Shown piece after piece: positions 1 through 8,310 of a stretch of 64,000 nt of DNA (within the stretch, counting starts at the first letter, position 1; every line of letters begins with the position of its first letter). Location: the NCBI GenBank assembly GCA_002305725.1, contig DBQM01000015.1, forward strand, positions 15,688 to 79,687. Direction: 5' to 3'. Below the pieces are notes generated by a model. That model did not search any database, had not been told where the DNA came from, and saw nothing but the letters and a program-made list of their open reading frames with translations. A program made the position numbers and the translations under genes. Source of the DNA: Ruminococcus sp. UBA1394 (GTDB taxonomy: Bacteria; Bacillota; Clostridia; Oscillospirales; Ruminococcaceae).

Positions 1-178
1 CTTCCTTATCAGCTGAGCAGGGGCCGATTATAAGGAGAAACTTATCTGAATTTCCGGTAAAAACGTCAATAATTTCCTTATCTCGTTTAGCCTTTGTCTG
101 AAGAACTTCCTCTGAAAGCGGATAAAGCTCTCTTATTTCCTCCGGTACAGGAAGTTTTCTTTTAAAATTCATACTCAT
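1..178 (-). CDS. aroF: 3-deoxy-7-phosphoheptulonate (DAHP) synthase, class I, N-terminal part
   Basis: The gene runs off the left edge, so only the first 59 codons are visible. They end in the motif IIGPCSAD (residues 50-57), the phosphoenolpyruvate-binding signature of class I DAHP synthases. The family condenses PEP with erythrose 4-phosphate, the first step of aromatic amino acid synthesis. The preceding stretch (KRKLPVPEEIRELYPLSEE) is the usual N-terminal arm. I chose ATG at 178 because GGAG lies 9 bases upstream; ATG at 172 is the alternative. A consensus promoter and a structured leader of about 150 nt precede it. Which feedback class (Phe, Tyr or Trp sensitive) cannot be told from this fragment. 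Confidence 0.85.
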   Translation of the reverse strand, partial: MSMNFKRKLPVPEEIRELYPLSEEVLQTKAKRDKEIIDVFTGNSDKFLLIIGPCSADKE

Positions 179-212
179 AGTTTTATACTCCATTCTGCTT
201 ATCGTGTCGCTT

Positions 213-301
213 TAAATTAGTAAAGCAACAATTTCAAAACAACGCCCCGACGGGTCTTGCCTGCGGAGCACAATAATTCATGTCATGCTTTACTATTTTA
301 A
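213..301 (-). promoter_or_regulatory. Structured 5' leader of the DAHP synthase gene
   Basis: A 10-base perfect inverted repeat (TAGTAAAGCA at 218-227, TGCTTTACTA at 286-295) extends outward to about 16 pairs with one mismatch. It encloses a second stem in which GCTCCG and CGGGGC pair with one G-U. The structure lies between the likely start of transcription (about 329) and the ATG. It is followed by no T-run, and I see no T-box sequence. A 15-codon reading frame (234-281) inside it has no run of aromatic codons, so classical attenuation is not indicated. It could be a regulatory leader or a copy of a dispersed palindromic repeat. Confidence 0.5.
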
Positions 302-335
302 GCGAAAACTGCAAAGAATCAAATTTTCGACATTT

Positions 336-364
336 ATTATATCATATATCTCTGTAAAAGTCAA
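336..364 (-). promoter_or_regulatory. Promoter for the DAHP synthase gene
   Basis: Read on the minus strand, TTGACT (359-364) is followed by a 17-base spacer and TATAAT (336-341), a near-perfect sigma-A promoter. It lies just downstream of the PBP gene and faces the DAHP synthase gene. Confidence 0.7.
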
Positions 365-402
365 CAACTTTTTTCCGCAGTTGCAATTAAATTATCTTTT
401 TA

Positions 403-1989
403 CTAATTATTCAGAGCAGTTATCCTCTCTGCTATCTCTCTGAATACCGGAGCGGCACACTCATTTCCATAACCGCCGTCCTCACATAAAACAGTCACAG
501 CATATTTCGGAGATGAGAGCGGGAAAAAGCCTGTTATCCAGCCGTGGCACAGTTCTTCGCCATCTTCATCAAAGCGTCCGGTCTGGGCGGTTGAGGTTTT
601 TCCGGCGGCGTGGGTGTTTGACGGTCTTGCATTGGAGTCCTCATTCTTATCAACGGCTGCTATCATAAGGTCCTGTAAACGAAAAGCAGTCTGACGGTCG
701 AATACCTCCGTATACTTCACTTCATTTTCATTGACAACAGTTTTACCGTCATATGTGATACCCTTTACAAGCCTCGGGACATAAAGTCTTCCCTCATTGG
801 CTATGGCGGCTGTAAAGGAACAAATCTGCACCGGTGACGCCGTAAGCTTTCCCTGACCGAAAGACATATTTGCCTTTTCGGCAGGCAGGAACAGATCTTC
901 CTCTGTCTGTAAAGTCCCTCCCGACGCCGTCATACCGGTGGCAAGGGTAATACTTCTTCCGAATCCCATTCGTTTTGCAGTTTCAATCAGAATACTGTTA
1001 TCAATACGTTTTGCAAGTTCAATAAAATACGTGTTGCAGGACTGCGTCATTGCTCCGGTCATGTCGAGTACACCATGACCGCTTAAATTGTGGCACTTAA
1101 ACGGCTGTCCGCTGATTTCAGTAACTCCGGTGCAGTTATAGGTAAAGCTTTCATCAATTCCCTGCTCAAATGCCGCAAGGGCGGTAACAAGCTTGAATAT
1201 TGACCCCACATTGTATGAATACAGACAGCGGTTTATAAGGGGTGAATTTTCATTGCAGACATCTTCTGAAAGCGTACTGATACTGTATGTCGGAAAGCTT
1301 GCCATGCCCAGAATATCACCGGTCTGAATATCCATTACAACAACTGCGCCCTTTTCCATTTTACTTCCGGCATCCTCACAGACAGCCTGTATATCCTTGT
1401 CAATAGTCAGCACTACCCCGTCAGTCATTGGCTCGCCCTGTTTTATATCCTTTCCAAGACCGTCCATAACGCCGCCCCGTCCGTCAACGTTATAGGTGAC
1501 TGAATTTTCAGAAACCGAGTCCCTGAGAAATTCGTCATAGGCAAGCTCAATTCCCGATACTCCGCCGCTTTCATCAGTATATCCTACAATATGCTGTGCC
1601 AATTGCTTTTCACGGTTTCTGACCGGAACTTCAAAAACAGTTATATCCTCGCAGTCAAAATCCTTTTTTGTTACCTCACATACAAAAGGTTTGCCGTAAA
1701 TAATATTTGCATGGTAGCTTTCAAGGTCCTTGACACAGGGCAGGATCTCTTCCGCCGCCTCTGCTGTGGGATTGACTGCCGCATAGTATGCCGTTGTATC
1801 GTTGACCAGAAGGTCATAACTGGTATCGTAAATATTTCCGTAGGTGTGTCCGACTGTAAGAGTGTATGTCCCCTGTTCCTTTGCGGCGGCATAATATCTG
1901 GGATTGCTGACAATCACATATATGCGCATATATAGTATGGCAAACAAAAACATAAATACACAGCCAAGGACAGTAAGTCTTTTATACAT
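403..1989 (-). CDS. Class B penicillin-binding protein (transpeptidase)
   Basis: A 528-residue D,D-transpeptidase that would cross-link peptidoglycan outside the membrane. One N-terminal membrane segment (about residues 5-28) anchors it. The three active-site motifs are present: SIFK (Ser263, Lys266), SCN (317-319) and KTS (464-466; Ser replaces the usual Gly of KTG, a known variation). There is no PASTA domain, unlike the larger PBP at 23690, so this is a second class B enzyme of the PbpA type. It is the last gene of a minus-strand run behind the GH3 gene (44-base gap). Its ribosome site GGGAGGG lies inside an 11-pair hairpin. Role in elongation, division or sporulation is not decidable here. 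Confidence 0.9.
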   Translation of the reverse strand: MYKRLTVLGCVFMFLFAILYMRIYVIVSNPRYYAAAKEQGTYTLTVGHTYGNIYDTSYDLLVNDTTAYYAAVNPTAEAAEEILPCVKDLESYHANIIYGKPFVCEVTKKDFDCEDITVFEVPVRNREKQLAQHIVGYTDESGGVSGIELAYDEFLRDSVSENSVTYNVDGRGGVMDGLGKDIKQGEPMTDGVVLTIDKDIQAVCEDAGSKMEKGAVVVMDIQTGDILGMASFPTYSISTLSEDVCNENSPLINRCLYSYNVGSIFKLVTALAAFEQGIDESFTYNCTGVTEISGQPFKCHNLSGHGVLDMTGAMTQSCNTYFIELAKRIDNSILIETAKRMGFGRSITLATGMTASGGTLQTEEDLFLPAEKANMSFGQGKLTASPVQICSFTAAIANEGRLYVPRLVKGITYDGKTVVNENEVKYTEVFDRQTAFRLQDLMIAAVDKNEDSNARPSNTHAAGKTSTAQTGRFDEDGEELCHGWITGFFPLSSPKYAVTVLCEDGGYGNECAAPVFREIAERITALNN

Positions 1990-1992
1990 GAA

Positions 1993-2030
1993 AATCCCTC
2001 CCGAATTATTATGGACAGCCGGGAGGGATT
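1993..2030 (-). promoter_or_regulatory. Hairpin burying the PBP ribosome-binding site
   Basis: A perfect 11-base inverted repeat (1993-2003 and 2020-2030) fills the gap between the GH3 stop and the PBP start. Its 3' arm holds GGGAGGG, the Shine-Dalgarno site 5 bases before the ATG at 1989. In mRNA the site would be base-paired, so PBP translation may be damped or conditional. There is no T-run after the stem, which argues against a terminator. Confidence 0.6.
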
Positions 2031-2033
2031 ATA

Positions 2034-4298
2034 TCACCTGTTATTAAGTTTTTCTATTGCCTCTTTTATTTCTTCGACGCTTATTTTACCGTCACTGAAG
2101 CTTACCATAGCTCTCATAGGGTTATATTTCAGCATAGCCTCAATCATTGCCCCTGTGCTTTCACCCATTTCATTGCCCTCGTCATTTCCGGACATCTGCT
2201 CACGGTAAATTTCAATGTATCTGTCGGTGTACACCCTTGCGTCCTCGTCTTCAAGCATATCGCCGAATGTGGTGTTCATTGTATAGTGAACAGGCAGTTT
2301 AACCGTTGACTCCACATAGACAGTATCGCTCAGAACAATATCACGGGAGGATTTTCCTACCATAATATCAAATTCTCCGCTTTCGACGTGCCAGTCGGAA
2401 ATTTCGGTATTGTAATACGCAAAGGAACGCTTGTCAAGAATAAACTCAGCAGTTTTCTTTTCGCCTGGTTCAAGGCTGAGCTTTTCAAAGCCTTTAAGCT
2501 CCTTTAACGGTCTGATAACACGGCTTTCACGATCGCTGACATAAAGCTGTACTATCTCCTTGCCAGACACCTTGCCGATATTCTTAACGTCAACTGTCAC
2601 CTTTAAGGTATCATTGTCAGTTATCCTGTCAGCGCTGAGTTTTAAGTTGCTGTACTCAAACTGAGTATAGCTTAAACCGTGTCCAAACGGAAAAAGAACG
2701 TCCATTTCCTTTTTGTCATAATAGCGGTAGCCAACAAAAATGCCCTCGCTGTAGACTGTCCTGTCGCCCTCTCCTGGGAAAGTCAGGTAGGACGGATTGT
2801 CGGACAGCTTTTTCGGGAAGGTTTCAGCAAGCTTTCCGCATGGATTTGCGTCGCCGAAAAGTATGTCAATCTCTGCGCCGCCGACACTCTGTCCCCCGAG
2901 ATACACTTCCAGAATACCCTTAACGTCATTCACCCACGGCATTTCAACCGGAGAACCGTTATGCAGAACAACAACAGTATTCGGCTGTACTTTGCAAACT
3001 TCTGCAATCAGCTTGTTCTGATTTTCCGGCATTCTCATGTGACTTCTGTCAAAGCCCTCGGATTCAAAGGAGTCGGGCAGTCCGGCAAAAATAACCGCCT
3101 TATCCGACTTTTCAGCAAGGCTCACTGCCTCGGCAATCAGCTTTTCGTCAGTTACATCAGCAGAACTGTCATAGCCTCTTGCATACTCAACGTCACAAAC
3201 GCCCTTTACTGCGTCAAGTGCGCTGAGAGAATCAAAGGAGTTGATATGGGAACTTCCGCCGCCCTGATATCTGGGTTTTTCCGCAAATTCACCGATAAAG
3301 GCAACCTTTTCAGTCTTTGAAATAGGAAGTATGCTGTCGTCGTTTTTAAGCAGTACAATGCACTCTCCTTCAATCTCACGGGCAAGTCTGCTGTCCTTTT
3401 CCTTGTCCCATACGGCATTTTTACTGCGATTTTCAAGATACCTGTCAAGCACACCGAGTATTCTCTCAACAGCCCTGTCAAGCACCTTTTCGTCAAGACT
3501 TCCGTCCTTTACTGCTTTAACGATAAGTTCATCATTGAAACCGCCGCTTGACGGCATTTCAAGGTCAAGTCCGGCTTTAAGTCCCTCGACACGCTCGTCT
3601 ACTGCGCCCCAGTCACTGACTACAAAACCGTCAAAGCCCCATTCATCTCTGAGTATATCAGTCAGCAGCTTTTTATTTTCAGAAGCGTATACGCCGTTTA
3701 CACGGTTATAGGAGCACATTACAGTCCATGGTTTTGCCTCTTTTACAGCCGTTTCAAAGCTTGCAAGGTAAATTTCTCTGAGAGTTCTCTCGTCAATTTC
3801 AGAGCTTGCGGACATACGTCTGTGCTCCTGGTTATTTGCGGCAAAGTGCTTTAAGCTTGTACCAACATTCTGAGACTGCACGCCTTTGATGTGGTTTGCC
3901 GCCATCTGTGATGAGAGATACGGGTCCTCTGAAAAGTATTCAAAGTTTCTTCCGCATACCGGTGAACGCTTTATATTTGCTCCCGGTCCTAAAATAACGC
4001 TTACGTCCTCTGCCTGACATTCGTTTCCGAGAGCCTGACCCATTTTGTATATCAGTTCCCTGTCAAATGAACAGGCCAGCGCACAGGCAGCCGGAAAGCA
4101 CACCGCCTCAATGCTTATATTCACGCCCAAATGGTCGGCGTTAAGATCCTGTTTTCTGAGTCCGTGAGGGCCATCGCTTACCATGACTGCCGGTATTCCA
4201 AGGCGCTCAACTGCCTTTGTGTGCCAGAAATCACTTCCGGAACACAGTCCGGCTTTTTCCTCAAGAGTCATTTTTGAAACAAGGTCTTTAATGTTCAT
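2034..4298 (-). CDS. Glycoside hydrolase family 3 beta-glucosidase-type enzyme
   Basis: A 754-residue GH3 enzyme that cleaves terminal non-reducing beta-linked sugars with retention. The N-terminal TIM-barrel domain carries the KH motif (residues 150-151) and the nucleophile in VVSDWGAV (Asp229). The alpha/beta sandwich domain follows (about 310-550), then a fibronectin type III-like domain (about 580-660). There is no PA14 insertion and no signal peptide, so it probably acts in the cytoplasm on imported oligosaccharides. A further 90 residues at the C-terminus are unusual in length. It lies 14 bases after a small hypothetical gene. Glucosidase versus xylosidase specificity cannot be read from sequence. 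Confidence 0.9.
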   Translation of the reverse strand: MNIKDLVSKMTLEEKAGLCSGSDFWHTKAVERLGIPAVMVSDGPHGLRKQDLNADHLGVNISIEAVCFPAACALACSFDRELIYKMGQALGNECQAEDVSVILGPGANIKRSPVCGRNFEYFSEDPYLSSQMAANHIKGVQSQNVGTSLKHFAANNQEHRRMSASSEIDERTLREIYLASFETAVKEAKPWTVMCSYNRVNGVYASENKKLLTDILRDEWGFDGFVVSDWGAVDERVEGLKAGLDLEMPSSGGFNDELIVKAVKDGSLDEKVLDRAVERILGVLDRYLENRSKNAVWDKEKDSRLAREIEGECIVLLKNDDSILPISKTEKVAFIGEFAEKPRYQGGGSSHINSFDSLSALDAVKGVCDVEYARGYDSSADVTDEKLIAEAVSLAEKSDKAVIFAGLPDSFESEGFDRSHMRMPENQNKLIAEVCKVQPNTVVVLHNGSPVEMPWVNDVKGILEVYLGGQSVGGAEIDILFGDANPCGKLAETFPKKLSDNPSYLTFPGEGDRTVYSEGIFVGYRYYDKKEMDVLFPFGHGLSYTQFEYSNLKLSADRITDNDTLKVTVDVKNIGKVSGKEIVQLYVSDRESRVIRPLKELKGFEKLSLEPGEKKTAEFILDKRSFAYYNTEISDWHVESGEFDIMVGKSSRDIVLSDTVYVESTVKLPVHYTMNTTFGDMLEDEDARVYTDRYIEIYREQMSGNDEGNEMGESTGAMIEAMLKYNPMRAMVSFSDGKISVEEIKEAIEKLNNR

Positions 4299-4312
4299 AA
4301 TATTCCTCCCTG

Positions 4313-4690
4313 TCAGATAATTTTTCCGTCGAGATATACAAGTTCAATATCGCCGTCAACAAAGCCGATTCCCACAGCTTTTGCCGCTTTCAGAACATCT
4401 GCATACTTACCCGATTCAAGGTATTTCCTTACACATTCAGCAAACATTTTCTGCGCCTTTTCCCAGTTTTTCAGTTCATCAGTAATTTCAATATAGCAGA
4501 CGTTTTCCTCGGAGGAATACACCTCGCTGCACGCCCAGTCCGGGTCTTCCTCGTCAAATTCATCAGAACCGATAAGCTGAATATCGTAGGTTTCCTCGCT
4601 GTCATACAGATTAAAATTATATGCAATTATTTTTTCAGACATATTTTCAAGGTCAAGACCGTCTATCCATTCAAGAAATTCATCATACAT
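4313..4690 (-). CDS. Hypothetical acidic protein, 125 aa
   Basis: I do not recognise this protein. It begins MYDEFLEWIDGLD and is strongly acidic with many Tyr and Trp, suggesting a small soluble protein. There is no signal peptide or membrane segment. I chose the ATG at 4690 because GGAGG stands about 7 bases upstream; the open frame continues upstream into dtd, but without a ribosome site. It sits 16 bases after dtd and 14 before the GH3 gene in the same direction, so it is probably co-transcribed. Confidence 0.75.
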   Translation of the reverse strand: MYDEFLEWIDGLDLENMSEKIIAYNFNLYDSEETYDIQLIGSDEFDEEDPDWACSEVYSSEENVCYIEITDELKNWEKAQKMFAECVRKYLESGKYADVLKAAKAVGIGFVDGDIELVYLDGKII

Positions 4691-4706
4691 ATTTGTGTCC
4701 TCCAAA

Positions 4707-5147
4707 TCAGATATCTTCAAGCACCACAGTAAAAGGTCCGTCGTTAAGCAGTTCAACCTTCATATCCGCACCGAACACGCCCTTTTCCACAACCGGAACC
4801 TGCTTTTTGCACTGGCTTACAAAGTATTCATAAAGTCTTTCCGCCTCGTCAGGCTTTCCTGCCTGTATAAAGTTAGGTCTGTTTCCCTTGCGGCAATCTG
4901 CATAGAGGGTAAACTGGGATATGACAAGCAGCGAACCGCCAACGTCGGCAAGTGACAAGTTTATTTTATCGTTTTCATCAGAAAAAATCCTCAGTTTTAC
5001 GATTTTGTTTACCAGTCTGTCGGCGTCCTCCTCTGTGTCATTCTGCCCCACTCCAAGCAGAATCAGAAACCCCTGTCCTATCTGCCCTTTTATCTCACCG
5101 TCAACCTTAACTGATGCATGAGTAACTCTCTGTACTACCGCTTTCAC
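4707..5147 (-). CDS. dtd: D-aminoacyl-tRNA deacylase
   Basis: A 146-residue Dtd, full length for the family. It hydrolyses D-amino acids (and glycine mischarged on tRNA-Ala) from tRNA, protecting translation. The start MKAVVQRV, the SQFTLYAD motif and the cis-Pro motif NDGPFTVVLE near the C-terminus are the family's active-site elements. Its ATG overlaps the stop of the Sir2 gene by four bases (ATGA), implying translational coupling. Confidence 0.95.
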   Translation of the reverse strand: MKAVVQRVTHASVKVDGEIKGQIGQGFLILLGVGQNDTEEDADRLVNKIVKLRIFSDENDKINLSLADVGGSLLVISQFTLYADCRKGNRPNFIQAGKPDEAERLYEYFVSQCKKQVPVVEKGVFGADMKVELLNDGPFTVVLEDI

Positions 5148-5878
5148 TGTGTTCCTCCCTTTACCTCTATTGCGCCGAGAACCTTTCCTATGCTGTCGTG
5201 TATTACCATATCAGCACTTGAATCAACCGGCGTTTCCGTCTTATTTATCAGCAGAAGAAAACAGTCTTTCTGTCTGTATCTGATAAGTCCTGCCGCCGGA
5301 TAAACATTCAGAGATGTACCGCCCACAATCAGCAGGTCGGCTTGCTCAATGGCATTTACTGCACCGTTTATTGTCCTGTCGTCAAGTCCCTCCTGATAGA
5401 GTACAACGTCCGGCTTTATTGTTCCTCCGCAGCTGCATTTCGGGATACCGCTGCTGTTTCTGATAAATTCCTCATCATAAAATTTATGGCACTTCATGCA
5501 GTAATTTCTCAGCACGCTTCCGTGCAGTTCATACACCGCTTTACTGCCTGCCGCCTGATGAAGTCCGTCAATATTCTGGGTTATGACCGCTTTAAGCTTT
5601 CCGGCTTTTTCAAGTTCCGCAAGCTTTAAATGCGCCTTATTCGGCTTTGCGTCCGGACAAAGCATTTTGTCACGGTAAAATTTATAAAATTCCTCGGTCT
5701 GTGACATGAAAAAATCATGGCTGAGAATAGTTTCCGGCGGAAAATCGTATTTCTGATTGTAAAGTCCGTCAACACTTCTGAAATCCGGAATACCGCTTTC
5801 CGTTGAAACTCCTGCACCGCCGAAGAAAACTATATTCTGACTTTTATCAAATAGTTCCTGCAATGTCATTGCTTTCAC
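5144..5878 (-). CDS. cobB: NAD-dependent protein deacylase, Sir2 family
   Basis: A 244-residue sirtuin that removes acyl groups from lysines using NAD+. Visible motifs: FFGGAGVSTESGIPDFRS (NAD binding, about 18-35), QNIDGLH (101-107), catalytic His119 in ELHGS, and a zinc ribbon formed by Cys127, Cys130, Cys148 and Cys150. The start is uncertain: GTG at 5878 or ATG at 5869, both near AAAGGGACGGTG. It is first in a run with dtd. The MITE-like element at 5889-6051 lies immediately upstream, so its promoter is within or beyond that element; I see no consensus there. Confidence 0.92.
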   Translation of the reverse strand: MKAMTLQELFDKSQNIVFFGGAGVSTESGIPDFRSVDGLYNQKYDFPPETILSHDFFMSQTEEFYKFYRDKMLCPDAKPNKAHLKLAELEKAGKLKAVITQNIDGLHQAAGSKAVYELHGSVLRNYCMKCHKFYDEEFIRNSSGIPKCSCGGTIKPDVVLYQEGLDDRTINGAVNAIEQADLLIVGGTSLNVYPAAGLIRYRQKDCFLLLINKTETPVDSSADMVIHDSIGKVLGAIEVKGGTQ

Positions 5879-5888
5879 CGTCCCTTTC

Positions 5889-6051
5889 AGAACTTATTCT
5901 CATAGGATTTGTGCATAGATTTTTGAGCATAATTTGGCTGAAAACAAGGCAAAAATTTGCAGGCATACTGGCGTATGGCAAAAATTTTTAACGCAGTTAT
6001 CAGACAAATTTGCCAAAAAGATATGTGCATTAGCCTATGAGAACAAGTTCT
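5889..6051. repeat. MITE-like inverted-repeat element
   Basis: About 163 bp bounded by 18-base terminal inverted repeats differing at one base (AGAACTTATTCTCATAGG at 5889-5906; the complement at 6034-6051). Nested inverted repeats (GGCAAAAATTTGC against the complement of GACAAATTTGCC) and a central CATAC-TGGC-GTATG hairpin make it one long self-complementary structure. It has no coding capacity. The right end lies inside the mpg reading frame and provides its last codons and stop. I see no clear target-site duplication. Its form is that of a non-autonomous transposable or dispersed palindromic element. Confidence 0.75.
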
Positions 6052-6559
6052 CACTGTCAAGTATAAACCGCCATGGCTTTGACGCCCATTCCTCGCCGGC
6101 ATAGTCTATCCCCACTCGTTTATCAGTGCGGAGATTAAAGCGTTTTCCGTCGTCCTCTATCCATATTCTCGGATTGCCGCAAAAGCTTTCATAGTTGAAT
6201 GACTTGTCAATGCCAAGACGTTTTGTAAGTCTTGCCGGACCTTCAAAACCCTCTCCGGCTCTGAAAAGCACTCCCTGCGGCTGTTCCTTTTCACCGCTTA
6301 TTACATTCATAAGCCAGTGCATTCCGTAGCACAGATACACATAGATAAGTCCGCTTTCACGGTACAGGATTTCCGTTCTGGGAGTTCTTCCCTTTGAAGC
6401 GTGACAGGCTTTGTCCTCTGTACCTCTGTAAGCCTCTGTTTCGGTTATCCTTACTCGTATCTCCTCACCGCTGTCAAACTTTCGTACCAGTATTTTTCCT
6501 ACAAGGTCGGGGGCAAGTTCAAGGCAGTCTCTGTGAAAAAACTCTTCATTCAGTATCAT
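6035..6559 (-). CDS. mpg: DNA-3-methyladenine glycosylase (AAG/MPG type)
   Basis: A 174-residue base-excision repair glycosylase that removes alkylated purines such as 3-methyladenine. Family signatures include DLVGKILVRKF, the catalytic-region motif RITETEAYRGTEDKACHA (about 37-54), YVYLCYGMHW and the C-terminal KPWRF. The ATG overlaps the rqcH stop by four bases. The final residues (ENLFS and stop) are encoded by the terminal repeat of the 5889-6051 element. The family motif PWRF is intact, so activity is probably kept. Confidence 0.93.
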   Translation of the reverse strand: MILNEEFFHRDCLELAPDLVGKILVRKFDSGEEIRVRITETEAYRGTEDKACHASKGRTPRTEILYRESGLIYVYLCYGMHWLMNVISGEKEQPQGVLFRAGEGFEGPARLTKRLGIDKSFNYESFCGNPRIWIEDDGKRFNLRTDKRVGIDYAGEEWASKPWRFILDSENLFS

Positions 6560-8307
6560 TTTCTAAGCTTTTCTGCAAGTTCTGCATCAGGATTTACATA
6601 CGCCGTTTTATTGTTTGTAAATATCACCATGCCCGGTTTTGCACCGGCTGGCTTTTTGACAAACTTGTCAAGGCAGTAGTCAACGGGAACCTGTGCGGAG
6701 TCCTTTGCCTTGCTGTTTACTGCCGCAATTATCGCCGCCTCCTCAATTGTTTTATCGGGAGGAGTTGTGCCATCCGTTACGATTATGACGTGTGAACCGG
6801 CTATATTGTGCGTATGCAGCCATATATCAGTTTTAGCGGCTGTTTTGAGAGTAAGCTTATCGTTCTGCTTGTTGTTTCGTCCGGCAAAAATCGTGTAACC
6901 GTCGCTTGAGAGATATTCAAGAGGTGGCTGGCTTTTCGGCGGCTTGCCTTTAAGTCTTACTGCTCTGATATACCCCTGCTCCGCAAGTTCCAGACGAAGT
7001 TCATTCACTTCATTTTCGCTGTCGGCTCTTGTAAGGGCGTCGAAAACGCTGTCTATATACTGCAGCTCCTCTTCGCCCAGAGCTATCTGCTCCGCAAGCT
7101 TTTTTTCGGCGGTAACCGACTTGCGGTAGACTGAATAATATTTCTGGGCATTCTGTGCCGGAGTAAGCCTTGAATCAAGCTTTATTTCAATTTCAGGACA
7201 GTTTTCATCATAAAAGTTTTCAAGCTTAACTGTACTGTCACCTTTGTTTATTCTGTAAATGTTCGCAGAAAGCAGGTCGCCCATAAGCTTCATTTCATTC
7301 TTTTTGTCACACTCTTTCAGTTCCTCACGCTGATTTGCAAGCCTTTTGGAAATTCTCTCAGAGGTATTGACAAGCAGTCGGAAAAGGTCGTTTGCACGCT
7401 GTTTGAGCCTTGCCGCCCTGTCACGCTGTGCGTAGAAATAGTCAAGCAGACCGCTTGCGGATTCCAGCCCCTTTGTTATCATTAATGCGCCGTACTGGGA
7501 AAGTCTGATAAATGAGTAGTCTTTCAGAAGTCCCTCTTTGGTCATGACAGCGGTATAACAGCATTTTCCGGAAATCAGAGCCTCCTTTGACTGCATAATG
7601 GCAAACGTAAGCCTGTCTTTTATGTTGTCGTCAAGTTCATCTGTGCGCACTTCGTTTCCTCTTGCCGCATAGTATGCCCATTCTCTTGCAAGTACGGGAG
7701 AAATACCCTCAAACACGCCTATAAGCCCCTTTGAAAGTTCCGCTGGTTTCATGCGGTCAAGCGCCGCCCTTATTTCCTCCTCGCTGCTGTGAACAAAGGA
7801 TATACGCTCATCTCTCGGCGGCATTTCATATTTTATGCCCGGAAGTACAAGCCTTTCCCTTGACATATCCTCGTCAACACGCTTTATGCTGTCAATTATA
7901 CTGCCGTCATTGTTGATTGCGATAAGGTTTGAATACTTCCCCATTATCTCGCAGGCAAGTGTTATTGTAACCGGGTCGCCAAGCTCGTTTGTGCATTTGA
8001 AGTCAAGGAACAGAATTCGCTCAAGACCGTCCTGTCTTATCTGAGCAAGCTTTCCTCCGCCAAGGTGCTTTCTCATCAGCATACAGAACATAGGCGGAGT
8101 CATTGGATTATCAACCTGTGTTTCGGTTATATGCACTCTTGCGCTGCTTGCAGAGGCTGAAATAAGCAGTCTGAATGCGCCTTTTACTGTCCTTATAGAT
8201 ATTATTATTTCTTCTCTTGACGGCTGGTAGACCTTATCCACACGTCCGCCAATCAGCATCTGAAGTTCGTTTTTTACTGCATATAAAAATGCGCCGTCAA
8301 GTGCCAT
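6556..8307 (-). CDS. rqcH: RqcH, Rqc2-type ribosome quality control factor (NFACT family)
   Basis: A 583-residue protein with the NFACT-N domain from the start (MALDGAFLYAVKNELQ), two central helical/coiled-coil stretches (about 290-450), and the NFACT-R domain with DIWLH at 494-498. RqcH binds stalled 50S subunits and adds alanine tails to trapped peptides, marking them for degradation. Older annotations call it fibronectin-binding protein. It begins 3 bases after the RlmA-like gene and overlaps mpg, so it belongs to the 10.9-6.0 kb operon. Confidence 0.93.
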   Translation of the reverse strand: MALDGAFLYAVKNELQMLIGGRVDKVYQPSREEIIISIRTVKGAFRLLISASASSARVHITETQVDNPMTPPMFCMLMRKHLGGGKLAQIRQDGLERILFLDFKCTNELGDPVTITLACEIMGKYSNLIAINNDGSIIDSIKRVDEDMSRERLVLPGIKYEMPPRDERISFVHSSEEEIRAALDRMKPAELSKGLIGVFEGISPVLAREWAYYAARGNEVRTDELDDNIKDRLTFAIMQSKEALISGKCCYTAVMTKEGLLKDYSFIRLSQYGALMITKGLESASGLLDYFYAQRDRAARLKQRANDLFRLLVNTSERISKRLANQREELKECDKKNEMKLMGDLLSANIYRINKGDSTVKLENFYDENCPEIEIKLDSRLTPAQNAQKYYSVYRKSVTAEKKLAEQIALGEEELQYIDSVFDALTRADSENEVNELRLELAEQGYIRAVRLKGKPPKSQPPLEYLSSDGYTIFAGRNNKQNDKLTLKTAAKTDIWLHTHNIAGSHVIIVTDGTTPPDKTIEEAAIIAAVNSKAKDSAQVPVDYCLDKFVKKPAGAKPGMVIFTNNKTAYVNPDAELAEKLRK

Positions 8308-8310
8308 TAT

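Noticed and set aside
179..402. T-box riboswitch for aromatic amino acids
   Set aside because: The conserved T-box sequence (AGGGTGG-type) and terminator are absent.
2679..3320. 213-codon open frame on plus opposite the GH3 gene
   Set aside because: The GH3 frame has clear catalytic motifs across the same bases; the antisense frame has no family resemblance.
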